Of a DNA stretch of 64,000 nt, positions 1-7,928 are shown piece by piece. The translations under genes were made by a program, and so were the position numbers. The notes under the pieces are model-generated. The model ran no database searches. It had not been told where the DNA came from and saw only the letters and a list, made by a program, of their open reading frames with translations. Positions within the stretch are counted from its first letter, which is position 1. Each line of letters begins with the position of its first letter. Origin of the DNA: Hungatella hathewayi WAL-18680 (lineage in GTDB: Bacteria > Bacillota > Clostridia > Lachnospirales > Lachnospiraceae); the NCBI RefSeq assembly GCF_000235505.1, contig NZ_JH379027.1, forward strand, positions 186,001 to 250,000. The letters run 5' to 3'.

Positions 1-984
1 GATGGCAACGTCATAACCCATATCTCTGTAATACTCCGCCAGTGTCAGTCCGGAATAAAGACTGGCCTCACGGGCCGCCACAGGCATGTTGGAGGTGTTG
101 GCAATCAGTGTGGTTCTGTCCATCAGAGGGTTGCCGGACTTCGGGTCAACCAGATGGCTGAACTCTTCCAGAACCTGGGTCATCTCGTTGCCACGCTCGC
201 CACAGCCGATGTAGATGATGATATCGGCGTCAGACCATTTGGCGATCTGATGCTGTGTCATGGTCTTGCCGGTACCGAATCCGCCGGGAACCGCAGCTGT
301 GCCGCCCTTTGCCAGCGGGAACAGGGTATCCAGAATTCTCTGTCCGGTGATAAGCGGAACGGAGGTCGGATAACGCTTTGCGGTAGGTCTTGGCACACGG
401 ATGGGCCATTTCTGTGTCATGGTTACTTTTAATTCTTTGCCATTTAATTGCTGTAAGGTGATAAGAGTGTCACTAATGGTATAGTCCCCATCAGGCACCG
501 TATCCAGCACAAAGCCCTCCACATCCGGCGGCAGCATAACCTTGTGGGTAATAGCCGGCGTCTCCGGAATCTCGGCGATGATGGCGCCTGGGAACAGCTT
601 GTCACCTTTTTTAACGGTAATATGTGTAGGCCATAATTTCGTCGTATCCAGTGATTCCACACTGACACCACGGTTGATGTAAGCGCCGCCATCTTTGGCA
701 ATCTCGCTTAAGGGGCGCTCGATACCATCGAAGATATTGTTGAGGATACCCGGCGCCAGGGTTACGGACACGGGGGAGCCGGTACCGGTGACGATTTCAC
801 CCGGTTTTAATCCGGTTGTCTCCTCATAAACTTCAATAATTGTATCATCAGAGGCCAGGCCGATGACTTCACCAACCAGATTCTCTTTTCCTACATAAAC
901 CATCTCGTGCATCTCAAAGCCGACATCGCCTTTGATGTGCACGATAGGGCCATTGATACCATAGATAGAACCTGTTTTAGCCAT
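1..984 (-). CDS. atpA: V-type ATP synthase subunit A, catalytic (partial)
   Basis: Catalytic nucleotide-binding subunit of the V1 head of a V/A-type ATP synthase. Only the N-terminal 328 codons lie in the window; the gene runs off position 1. The start is the ATG at 982-984 and the protein begins [15 protein letters not shown]. The N-terminal beta-barrel, the bulge (non-homologous) region and the P-loop are visible. The Walker A motif is GGFGTGKT with its lysine at residue 240. The start overlaps the end of the subunit E gene by 8 nt, so translation is probably coupled. Subunits B and D normally follow and should lie beyond the window. Identification is secure; the direction of the enzyme (synthesis or pumping) cannot be read from sequence. 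Confidence 0.95.
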   Translation of the reverse strand, partial: MAKTGSIYGINGPIVHIKGDVGFEMHEMVYVGKENLVGEVIGLASDDTIIEVYEETTGLKPGEIVTGTGSPVSVTLAPGILNNIFDGIERPLSEIAKDGGAYINRGVSVESLDTTKLWPTHITVKKGDKLFPGAIIAEIPETPAITHKVMLPPDVEGFVLDTVPDGDYTISDTLITLQQLNGKELKVTMTQKWPIRVPRPTAKRYPTSVPLITGQRILDTLFPLAKGGTAAVPGGFGTGKTMTQHQIAKWSDADIIIYIGCGERGNEMTQVLEEFSHLVDPKSGNPLMDRTTLIANTSNMPVAAREASLYSGLTLAEYYRDMGYDVAI

Positions 985-1579
985 GAATCCTACCTCCTGC
1001 TTCTGTGTTTAACTCAAATCTGAAATCTGCTCTTGCTTCCGCCAGCTTCGTCTCGAAGGAATTGTCGATCAGGATATTCTTGGACGGAATGACAGCTCTG
1101 CTTCCTCCTGAGAAGGAATACTCGCTGATGCGAATGTCCGCATTGTGCTGAAGTGCCAGTCTGCGGGCTTTGTCCTCGTCAGCCGGGTCCAGATAGATGA
1201 TAAGCGGTTCATTGCCGGCCACTTCTTTTGCCCGGGAAATCTGGCTTTCCAGGAGCTTCTGATAATCAGCAGTCTCCATGAAGTTTTCCAGCATATCCTT
1301 TAACTCCACAAAAAGCATATCCTTCAACTCATCCTGCTTGTGTCCCAGGGTTCGCTTTAAATTTATCTGTTCAATGGAGAGATTCTTGTTGATTTCCCTC
1401 TGCATTTTGGCTGTCTCGGCGTCGAGCTGCATGTTGGCACGGCGAGTGGCGTCGGCCTGATGTTCCTCAAATGTCCGCTCCAGGGCATTTGTGTACTCGT
1501 CTAACATCTTTGCACTGCGGGTTCTGGCATCTTCGATACAAAAGCTGGAAAAATGCTCTAATTTTTCTTCTGTTGTCAA
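977..1579 (-). CDS. atpE: V-type ATP synthase subunit E
   Basis: Peripheral-stalk subunit E, which with the G/H subunit forms the stator linking V1 to the membrane domain. About 200 residues, Glu/Lys-rich and helical in the first 110 residues (coiled coil), followed by the compact C-terminal domain expected for E. The frame is open from a GTG at 1586-1588. A TTG at 1577-1579 gives MTTEEKLEHF and sits about 5 nt after an AAGGTGG ribosome binding site, so I chose the TTG; the GTG would add three residues. It lies between subunits F and A and overlaps A by 8 nt. Assignment rests on context plus helical character, since E subunits diverge strongly. Confidence 0.88.
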   Translation of the reverse strand: MTTEEKLEHFSSFCIEDARTRSAKMLDEYTNALERTFEEHQADATRRANMQLDAETAKMQREINKNLSIEQINLKRTLGHKQDELKDMLFVELKDMLENFMETADYQKLLESQISRAKEVAGNEPLIIYLDPADEDKARRLALQHNADIRISEYSFSGGSRAVIPSKNILIDNSFETKLAEARADFRFELNTEAGGRIHG

Positions 1580-1615
1580 GACGACCACCTTCTTTCATTT
1601 TAATTTCGCTATTCG

Positions 1616-1921
1616 TTATAATTTTAATCCAATTGCCTCATTCACGTAGGAAGTGATAAAGTTTGGCTTGCGGCCGGTGCCATGGCGGTCGGGAATCTCG
1701 ACGAACAGAGGCATTTTGCTCAGCTTGACCTGATTAACCAGGTCCGGATAATCCCTGCCGAATTTCTCTGTGAGCAGAACAATCCCAACTTCCTTGTCGG
1801 CCATCACTTTATCAAGTTCTTCCTTGAGCTGCTCCTTTTCATGGACCACAGCTCCCTCGACACCTGCCAGGCGGAGACCTGTGTAGGTGTCAATGTTGTC
1901 GCTGATTAAGTACATTTTCAT
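1616..1921 (-). CDS. atpF: V-type ATP synthase subunit F
   Basis: Small subunit F (101 aa), part of the central rotor stalk with subunit D. It has the expected short Rossmann-like pattern: an N-terminal beta strand (MKMYLISDN), a central strand GIVLLTEKF, then a strand around MPLFVEIPD followed by GR. The length is typical for the family. It begins 3 nt after the stop of the proteolipid gene, so the two are tightly coupled. ATG start at 1919-1921. Confidence 0.93.
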   Translation of the reverse strand: MKMYLISDNIDTYTGLRLAGVEGAVVHEKEQLKEELDKVMADKEVGIVLLTEKFGRDYPDLVNQVKLSKMPLFVEIPDRHGTGRKPNFITSYVNEAIGLKL

Positions 1922-1924
1922 AGT

Positions 1925-2353
1925 TTATAACTTACCTAAAATCATGAAAGAGATGATTAATCCATACAGACACACACCTTCGGCAAGACCTACGAAGATT
2001 AATGATTTACCAAGGATGGAACCGTCTTCGCTGATTGCGCCAAGAGCGGCGCTTGCAGCTGCGGATACGGCGATACCGCCACCGATACAGGCAAGACCGG
2101 TAGAAAGTGCGGCAGCCAGATAACCCATACCGGCAACTCCGGAAGCAGCGGCTGTTGTCTCAGCAGCGAACGCGTTGCCGGAGAACATAAATACGGAGGA
2201 AACAATTAAGGTACCAAAGAATAAGAATGCGTTAACGCCCAATGCTGTTTTGTAACGTCCTTTTGTCTTCTCGCCCATTGCAAATGCGCCGAATGGTACG
2301 GCAATGCTTAAGATTAATGCTGCTGCTAATGTGATTTTAACTAATAAACTCAT
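1925..2353 (-). CDS. atpK: V-type ATP synthase subunit K (proteolipid ring)
   Basis: Membrane rotor-ring proteolipid, 142 aa, with four hydrophobic helices arranged as two hairpins. The ion-binding carboxylate is visible as Glu125 in VGLAEGVCLYGLI of the last helix. Helix 3 is the Gly/Ala-rich YLAAALSTGLACIGGGIAV. In my alignment from memory with the Na+-binding NtpK of Enterococcus hirae, the glutamine that helps bind Na+ in the third helix is a Val here, and the first hairpin lacks the Thr-Gln pair. That makes the coupling ion uncertain; H+ is possible. Start ATG preceded by AAGGAGAATTTT. Family assignment is secure, ion specificity is inference. Confidence 0.93.
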   Translation of the reverse strand: MSLLVKITLAAALILSIAVPFGAFAMGEKTKGRYKTALGVNAFLFFGTLIVSSVFMFSGNAFAAETTAAASGVAGMGYLAAALSTGLACIGGGIAVSAAASAALGAISEDGSILGKSLIFVGLAEGVCLYGLIISFMILGKL

Positions 2354-2395
2354 GATAAAATTCTCCTTTTCTCATAAATAGTGATGTATTGATTC

Positions 2396-4327
2396 TCAGG
2401 CTTTCTTGCCATATGGTTTGAATGCTCTTCCGGTTCCGCGATAGAAACGGCTGAATAACTCATAATATTCCAGACGAAGTACCTGGATACCTACAATCAG
2501 TCCCTCCATGCCGCAGACGAACACGTTACCCAGGATAACTACCAGCCAGTTGGGTGAGCCGCCGGCTTCCGCGCCTGCAAGCATCAGCACAACCTCCATC
2601 ATAGCCGCATGGCTGACTGCGAAAGCGCCCACACGGACGAAGGACAGAGTGTTGGAAAAATAGCTTAACAGTACTTCAAACATCTCGAAAAAGCCCTGTA
2701 CGAAGAACATGCCTTTTTCTTTCGGCATAATCTCGGCTTTCTTCTCTATCATTGCGGTCAGCGGTTCCTTCAGGAACACAATTAAGAGCGGCACTGCAAA
2801 CATGACAACCAGCACAATTGTTGCCGGAAGCGGGTTCTCTGTCATATAGAGAACAACGGTCACAACAATGCTTCCGTAGAATACAAGGCCGGCCACGCCG
2901 TTGGTATCAAAGTATGCCTTCTCCGCATCATGAGAACGAACGCTGTTGATGATGTTTAACACCATGGTCATGATAATGATGCCCATACCGAGGGCAATCG
3001 CCACGATGAACACCGTATTTAAGTTGCCGATAAATGGCAGCTGGGTCATCGCTTCCTTTGGACGGAGCCATGCGGCTTCGATAATATTTTCAAATCCGAA
3101 GACACTGCCAAACAGGAAACCAAATATGGTGGAGAAGAAACCGCAGCAGGAAATAATAGCCGCCAGGCTCATCTTCTTTGTCTTAAACAGCAGGAAACCG
3201 CCGATTAACAGGCAGAGTCCCTGTCCCACATCGCCAAACATGAATCCGAAGAGAATCGAGTAGGTGATTCCAATCAGAATGGTTGGGTCAATCTCATTGT
3301 AGGACGGAAGTCCGTACATGTCGATAAACATTTCAAAAGGCTTGAACAGTTTCGGGTTCTTTAATTTTGTTGGAGGACGGCTGATGATGTTGCTGTGGTC
3401 GTCTTCCACCACGCAGTAAGCCTTGTCATCGCCGGATATCTCCTGCTGGAACGCTCTAGCGTCTTTCTCGGTCATCCATCCGCACAGAATGTAGAAAGTA
3501 TTGACATCCTGCTTGGTACAGGCGGCCAGCTTTCTCACATCAAAGTTGTTGGAGAAGGTGGTCAGCCGCTGGTTTGCCGCAATCAAATCATCTTTTCTGG
3601 TGGACAGAATACTGTTAATCTGATTGTCAATCTGGCTGATAGAAGCATTTACCTCGGCAATCTTATCCTCCAGGGATTTCATGGCCTCTGTGGGCGTTCC
3701 CTCATATTCATCCGGAAGGAAGAAACGCTCAAAGTGCATGGAGGAATAAATGGCGTCTACCTTGTCGGAAATGGTATCCGGAACGAAATAAACAACCCAG
3801 ATGTAATCCTCATCCTCTTTACAGTTGTAGAGAACCGTATCGATGGTGTCATACACATAGTTGAAGAATTTGTCATAATAATCTCTTGCGATGCGGCCAA
3901 ACCGGAACTTGATGTATTTGAACTGTAAGATAGCGCTTAAGTCATAGTCAAGTCCGGTGAAGTGATTTACCTTGTCAAGGGAGGTCTGAAGTGTCTCCAT
4001 CTCGGCGGTAAGCTCCTCTTTCCTGGCAGACAACTCTTTGATCTGTGAGTCCAGTTCCTGTACGATAGCTACCGCTTCTTCTACGGAGAGCTGTCTGGAG
4101 GTGGTGAGCGGTGCATTCTGGCCCAGGCTTGACAGTATCTCGCCGGAACGCTGGTATACATCCTTATAGGGATTGGATTCCATATAAGGTCTTAAATCTT
4201 TTACGGTTTTGAGTTCTGATAAAGCATTTTCCAGCTGGATGTCGTACTTGGATAAGTACTGGTCGATGACTCTGTCGATATCATCCTTGGGGCCGGTAAC
4301 GCTTAAGAACTTCATTTTTTCAATCAC
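2396..4327 (-). CDS. atpI: V-type ATP synthase subunit I (membrane stator)
   Basis: Subunit I (bacterial a-subunit homologue) carries the ion half-channels. At 643 aa it matches the family length. Residues 1-340 are a soluble, coiled-coil-rich domain, including the segment QELDSQIKELSARKEEL. Residues from about 350 carry seven or so membrane helices, for example SILFGFMFGDVGQGLCLLIGGFLLF and LSFVRVGAFAVSHAAMMEVVLMLAG. The start is a GTG (4325-4327) after an AGGGGG site; an internal ATG at codon 5 is the alternative. It lies between C (upstream, 17 nt) and K (downstream). Confidence 0.95.
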   Translation of the reverse strand: MIEKMKFLSVTGPKDDIDRVIDQYLSKYDIQLENALSELKTVKDLRPYMESNPYKDVYQRSGEILSSLGQNAPLTTSRQLSVEEAVAIVQELDSQIKELSARKEELTAEMETLQTSLDKVNHFTGLDYDLSAILQFKYIKFRFGRIARDYYDKFFNYVYDTIDTVLYNCKEDEDYIWVVYFVPDTISDKVDAIYSSMHFERFFLPDEYEGTPTEAMKSLEDKIAEVNASISQIDNQINSILSTRKDDLIAANQRLTTFSNNFDVRKLAACTKQDVNTFYILCGWMTEKDARAFQQEISGDDKAYCVVEDDHSNIISRPPTKLKNPKLFKPFEMFIDMYGLPSYNEIDPTILIGITYSILFGFMFGDVGQGLCLLIGGFLLFKTKKMSLAAIISCCGFFSTIFGFLFGSVFGFENIIEAAWLRPKEAMTQLPFIGNLNTVFIVAIALGMGIIIMTMVLNIINSVRSHDAEKAYFDTNGVAGLVFYGSIVVTVVLYMTENPLPATIVLVVMFAVPLLIVFLKEPLTAMIEKKAEIMPKEKGMFFVQGFFEMFEVLLSYFSNTLSFVRVGAFAVSHAAMMEVVLMLAGAEAGGSPNWLVVILGNVFVCGMEGLIVGIQVLRLEYYELFSRFYRGTGRAFKPYGKKA

Positions 4328-4344
4328 TGGTAATAACCCCCTTG

Positions 4345-5391
4345 CTAATTTTTGATTACATAGGAGCAGATGATATCTGCCCGAATGCCATATCGAATGC
4401 TCTCTATGACAGTGATGATTTTATGAACTTCCAGCTCCTTGAAATACAGATAGGAGTTCAGGGCAGCCATGGAATAAGGGTCCCTCTGGCTGGTAATGCG
4501 GTGAATCCGGTTTAACACCTTCTCATATAATCCTTCCAAATCCGGTCTCTCACTCAAGTCAGTAAGCTCCAGAGAACCATAAAAAGTACTCTGAAGAGCA
4601 GTGTAAAACTCATCCAGGTTTCCGGCTTCCGCCATCTTGATGATTTCTTCTTTTTTCAGATGGTACTGAACGGGTATGAGCAAAGAATAGATTTCCGTTG
4701 AAGAAAGATTGTAATACTTTTTAGAACGGTATATCCATTGGATGTTTAACATATCCAGTTTGGAACCAAAGCATTGGGAAAGCACCTTTTTCTCGTTATT
4801 GGAAAGCTGCCGGCCCTTGATTTTCCACACGGCTTTGAAATACATCAAATCCAGCTGCATCTCATAGTCAAACAGGGTTGGCTCCTCCACATTGGACAGA
4901 TTATCCAAAATAGCGGCGTAAGGCGAACCCTCCAGCTGTGAAATCAGTTCCGTCAAGTTTTCACAGGAGGCGAGTTTGGCAAAATCCAGCTTCGAGTGTT
5001 TGTCCAGAAATTCCTGAAAGACGGAAAGGTCCAAGTCGAATTTCTGGTTGTCCAGAGCATTTCTCAGGCATTTTTTCAAGAGAGCGATCTCATAATGCAT
5101 GAAGTATAGGTCGAGAAATTTCCGCTGGGACAGATTGGAAAACCGGTAAAGCTTGGCAAAGTCGTCATAGAGAGAGAGCATGAGCCGCTGCTCAATCACG
5201 CCTCTGTGCAGTTTATCTTCCTCTAAGCTGTTAAAAATAGAGGCGTAGGATGGGATTCGCATCAGAAACTCAACGGCATCCGGCACGCTCTCCAAGGAAG
5301 CCATCTCCCGAAACCCATCGTCGGTGATAAAACGGCTTTCCATGGCTTTAACCTTCGTGGTGATACCGCTGTAAGCTAATAAGCCACCCAT
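4345..5391 (-). CDS. atpC: V-type ATP synthase subunit C
   Basis: Subunit C (348 aa) is the funnel-shaped adaptor between the central stalk and the proteolipid ring. The all-helical composition and N-terminus (LAYSGITTKVKAMESRFITDD) fit the NtpC/AtpC family. The repeated F-D-Y-E-M and Y-x-x-x-K-E-L-E-V-x-K-I-I patterns are typical of the family's three helical repeats. It begins 4 nt after the stop of the preceding G/H gene. Note that this is V-type subunit C, not the F-type c proteolipid. Confidence 0.92.
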   Translation of the reverse strand: MGGLLAYSGITTKVKAMESRFITDDGFREMASLESVPDAVEFLMRIPSYASIFNSLEEDKLHRGVIEQRLMLSLYDDFAKLYRFSNLSQRKFLDLYFMHYEIALLKKCLRNALDNQKFDLDLSVFQEFLDKHSKLDFAKLASCENLTELISQLEGSPYAAILDNLSNVEEPTLFDYEMQLDLMYFKAVWKIKGRQLSNNEKKVLSQCFGSKLDMLNIQWIYRSKKYYNLSSTEIYSLLIPVQYHLKKEEIIKMAEAGNLDEFYTALQSTFYGSLELTDLSERPDLEGLYEKVLNRIHRITSQRDPYSMAALNSYLYFKELEVHKIITVIESIRYGIRADIICSYVIKN

Positions 5392-5395
5392 ATAA

Positions 5396-5707
5396 TCACC
5401 TCTCTATCATGGCCTTGAAAAGTTGTCTGGCATAGGCTTCATGATTGTCACGATAGTTTTCCTCCATCATGGCCAGTACTTTGTCGGCATCAGATTTCTG
5501 CTTAGACAACTTGGTTTGCATGTCGACTTCCATCTTTGCCCTTAAATCGCTTAGTTTGGCGGCTGTGTCTGCTTCAAGCTGTTTGTCAAATGCAGACGTT
5601 TTGTCTTCCATCTCTTTTGCAATCTCTTTCTTACGGACGCCAGCGGCATCCATAATCGCGGTTGCGTCGTGTTCAATGTCAGACAGCTTGTCGATCATAT
5701 TATTCAC
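5396..5707 (-). CDS. V-type ATP synthase subunit G/H-like peripheral stalk protein
   Basis: A 103-residue, nearly all-helical protein rich in Lys, Glu, Asp and Ala, with heptad character from about residue 20 to 90. Its position as first gene of the operon and its coiled-coil nature fit the G/H stalk partner of subunit E. The GTG at 5705-5707 follows an AGGAGG with 7-nt spacing; the ATG three codons later has poor spacing. Families of this type are too simple in composition to name with certainty from sequence alone. Function is inferred mainly from context. Confidence 0.75.
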   Translation of the reverse strand: MNNMIDKLSDIEHDATAIMDAAGVRKKEIAKEMEDKTSAFDKQLEADTAAKLSDLRAKMEVDMQTKLSKQKSDADKVLAMMEENYRDNHEAYARQLFKAMIER

Positions 5708-5783
5708 GTTATATCCTCCTTGTCCTTATTTTCATTGGAACAGACTTATCATAACGGCAGCGTTATCATATCATAAGAAATAC

Positions 5784-5812
5784 ATTATAATAAGAAGAAT
5801 GTGCCTAAGATA
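5784..5812 (-). promoter_or_regulatory. Candidate promoter of the V-ATPase operon
   Basis: On the minus strand there is a perfect -10 box TATAAT at 5784-5789. The -35 hexamer at 17-nt spacing (TATCTT, 5807-5812) is poor. It lies about 75 nt upstream of the first operon gene in an AT-rich intergenic stretch (5710-5915) where I see no coding region. Confidence 0.4.
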
Positions 5813-5915
5813 AGTAGTACCATAACATAATACTACAATTTAAAAAAATTTCCAGTGGAAAATATAAAAAATGTAAAAAATATAAAATTTCTATGGAATA
5901 TCTATGTTTTAAGGC

Positions 5916-5951
5916 TAAAAAAGAGCACTATACACAGGGTATAATGCTCTT
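5916..5951 (-). terminator. Rho-independent terminator after the SH3 gene
   Basis: Inverted repeat with arms AAGAGCACTATAC (5921-5933) and GTATAATGCTCTT (5939-5951), one mismatch, loop of 5. Read on the minus strand it ends in a run of six U (5917-5922). It lies 27 nt past the stop of the SH3-domain gene and separates it from the V-ATPase operon. Confidence 0.85.
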
Positions 5952-5977
5952 GGAAGCTAAAACGTATTCTGAAATTC

Positions 5978-6799
5978 CTAATCGTGAACCAGATACTGGG
6001 TGGCCACATAGGACTGTTGTCCTTCGTATGTGATAATCGACCACTCATCGTCGTGCTGTCCCACATAGTCCACAATGGTGTCAGGCTGAAGCTGACCGCG
6101 GATGGTGGCGGTGGTGGACGGCTCGGCGCGGACATTCAACACGGTGGATGTCTTGTAGACAGGCGCCGGTGTTGTCTCGGCCATGGTCTCCGGCGGCGTT
6201 GACTCCGGGGAAGTTTCTTCGGTAGTAACTGGTGTTGTCACATCGGCGTCCTTCTTTTTGCCTGGTCTTAAGAAGTTGACTAAAACGATGATGAAGATAA
6301 TACACAGAACTCCTATGAGAATCCGCAGCATGTCTGCCTGGGAAAGTGAAAATCCCTTTTTATTTCGTCTGGAACCTCTCCGGCCCCGGCTGGCGCTGGC
6401 TCCGGAGGATGTGGCAGGTTTATGAGTCTTAGGCCGTGAAGCCTTGTAATCGTTGGAAAATGTATAGACCTCCTGGGATAACAGGTGGAAGGCCTGGTCG
6501 GCGTCGTAGGCGCTGTCGTTACCCTCGTGGACAGCCTTGTTGCCTATCATGCGAATCTTATGGTAATGGTCACAGGTCGTCCTGCTAATCCACTTGCCCT
6601 GATAGAGGTCATCAATGGTCACACTTAAATCCGCGTCCACCATGCAGGCTTTATCAGCCAGACTGCGGACCATGATTTCAAGGGTTTGGCGGCACTTTAT
6701 CATAGCCAAATTATATTGCTTCTGTCCAAGAAGCCTTTCCGCATCCTTCATCCCGAGCCGGATTTTGTCCCAGCTGCTGGCGGTTTCCGTAGTTCCCAT
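5978..6799 (-). CDS. Membrane-anchored SH3-domain protein
   Basis: A 273-aa protein in three parts. Residues 1-120 are a helical cytoplasmic domain resembling DUF4145/HEPN-like modules (KQYNLAMIKCRQTLEIMVRSLAD, and later MIGNKAVHEGNDS). A basic linker (RGRRGSRRNKKG) precedes one membrane helix at about 158-178. Residues 179-210 are a Thr/Pro/Glu-rich extracellular linker, and 211-273 a bacterial SH3 domain (STVLNVRAEPSTTATIRGQL). SH3b domains usually bind cell wall. ATG start 7 nt after AAAGGAGG. It stands alone with its own terminator. The role is unknown; a link between a cytoplasmic HEPN-like sensor and the wall is only a suggestion. Confidence 0.75.
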   Translation of the reverse strand: MGTTETASSWDKIRLGMKDAERLLGQKQYNLAMIKCRQTLEIMVRSLADKACMVDADLSVTIDDLYQGKWISRTTCDHYHKIRMIGNKAVHEGNDSAYDADQAFHLLSQEVYTFSNDYKASRPKTHKPATSSGASASRGRRGSRRNKKGFSLSQADMLRILIGVLCIIFIIVLVNFLRPGKKKDADVTTPVTTEETSPESTPPETMAETTPAPVYKTSTVLNVRAEPSTTATIRGQLQPDTIVDYVGQHDDEWSIITYEGQQSYVATQYLVHD

Positions 6800-6924
6800 A
6801 AGATTCCTCCTTTGCAGTAACCGTATATAACCAGTTACTGTTATTATAATATCAAATGTTTATTTCTGCACGCTTATTTTCACTTCTTAAGATATTTGTA
6901 AAAAGTCACGTATTTTTAAATTTC

Positions 6925-6953
6925 TTGAAAAGAAGGAAAGCAGATGTTAAAAT
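6925..6953 (+). promoter_or_regulatory. Promoter of trmB
   Basis: TTGAAA (6925-6930), 17-nt spacer, TAAAAT (6948-6953): one mismatch from consensus in each box. It lies 77 nt upstream of the chosen trmB start, which supports the downstream ATG as start. Confidence 0.7.
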
Positions 6954-7030
6954 GTGAAATGATATGAAAAATGATATAGAAGATGAAGATACAAAAAATA
7001 AGAAAGAGAAAGATATCTGGAGGAAATGTT

Positions 7031-7669
7031 ATGAGATTACGCCATATTCCTGGCTCAGAGGAAATGATAGAAAACAGTCCTTATGTGGTACAGAATCCGG
7101 AGGAGCGCAAAGGGCACTGGAAGGAGCTGTTTGGCAATGAAAATCCCATCGAAATCGAAGTGGGGATGGGGAAAGGGAAATTCATCATGGAGCTGGCACA
7201 GAAGAATCCTGATGTGAATTATATCGGGATTGAGCGGTATCCCACGGTGATGTTGAAGGCGCTTCAGAAGAGAGAGCAGCTGGAATTATCCAATATTTAT
7301 TTTATGTGTGTGGACGCAAAAGAACTGGGAGAGTATTTTGAGGAAGGAGAGGTGTCCAGAATTTTTCTGAATTTCTCTGACCCGTGGCCCAAGGACCGCC
7401 ATGCCAAGAGAAGGCTGACGTCGCCTCAGTTTATGGCGGTGTATGACAGGATATTAAAGAAAGACGGTGTGGTGGAGTTCAAGACGGACAACCGGGGGCT
7501 GTTTGACTATTCCCTGGAATCCATTCCGGAGGCGGGCTGGATTGTGGACAGCCATACCTTTGATTTGCATCACAGCGATATGGCGGAGGGGAACGTGATG
7601 ACGGAGTATGAGACAAAATTCGCATCCGAGGGAAAACCTATCTGCAAGCTGGTGGCATACAGGAAATAA
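7031..7669 (+). CDS. trmB: tRNA (guanine(46)-N7)-methyltransferase
   Basis: Transfers a methyl group from SAM to N7 of G46 in the variable loop of many tRNAs. The 212-aa product has the class I SAM-binding motif EIEVGMGKGKFIMELA and the TrmB signature FSDPWPKDRHAKRRLTSP. The start at 7031 follows GGAGG with 7-nt spacing and gives MRLRHIPGSEEM. The frame is open further upstream to 6983, but that extension has no ribosome binding site. Length matches Bacillus TrmB. Confidence 0.95.
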   Translation: MRLRHIPGSEEMIENSPYVVQNPEERKGHWKELFGNENPIEIEVGMGKGKFIMELAQKNPDVNYIGIERYPTVMLKALQKREQLELSNIYFMCVDAKELGEYFEEGEVSRIFLNFSDPWPKDRHAKRRLTSPQFMAVYDRILKKDGVVEFKTDNRGLFDYSLESIPEAGWIVDSHTFDLHHSDMAEGNVMTEYETKFASEGKPICKLVAYRK

Positions 7670-7737
7670 GCGGGGAGTAGTGGATAGGAAGCAGGAAAAT
7701 GCATACAATATAGTAAATCTGCAAAACAGGTGATAGT

Positions 7738-7884
7738 ATGGGTATGCGGGAAAATCTGAATAAAAAACTGTGCCAGGCTACCTGCGATAAGATTGAACTG
7801 AATCGTCAAATGCTTCGGATTTGCAAATGTCTGAAGGAAGTGGAGAAGACGATTAACTGTGAAAAGAAGAAAAAAGAGAAGTAG
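7738..7884 (+). CDS. Small Cys-rich hypothetical protein (48 aa)
   Basis: A 48-codon frame beginning MGMRENLNKKLCQATC, preceded by AGGTGA at short spacing. It has five cysteines (C12, C16, C29, C31, C41), including a C-x-x-x-C and a C-x-C pair, and ends in a Lys/Glu-rich tail. It fits neatly between trmB and the MATE gene on the same strand. I do not recognise a family. Metal binding is suggested only by the cysteines; it could be a chance frame. Confidence 0.45.
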   Translation: MGMRENLNKKLCQATCDKIELNRQMLRICKCLKEVEKTINCEKKKKEK

Positions 7885-7928
7885 GCAGGATAACCGGTTT
7901 TGGGGGTACAAGTAGATGGAGGCAGCAG

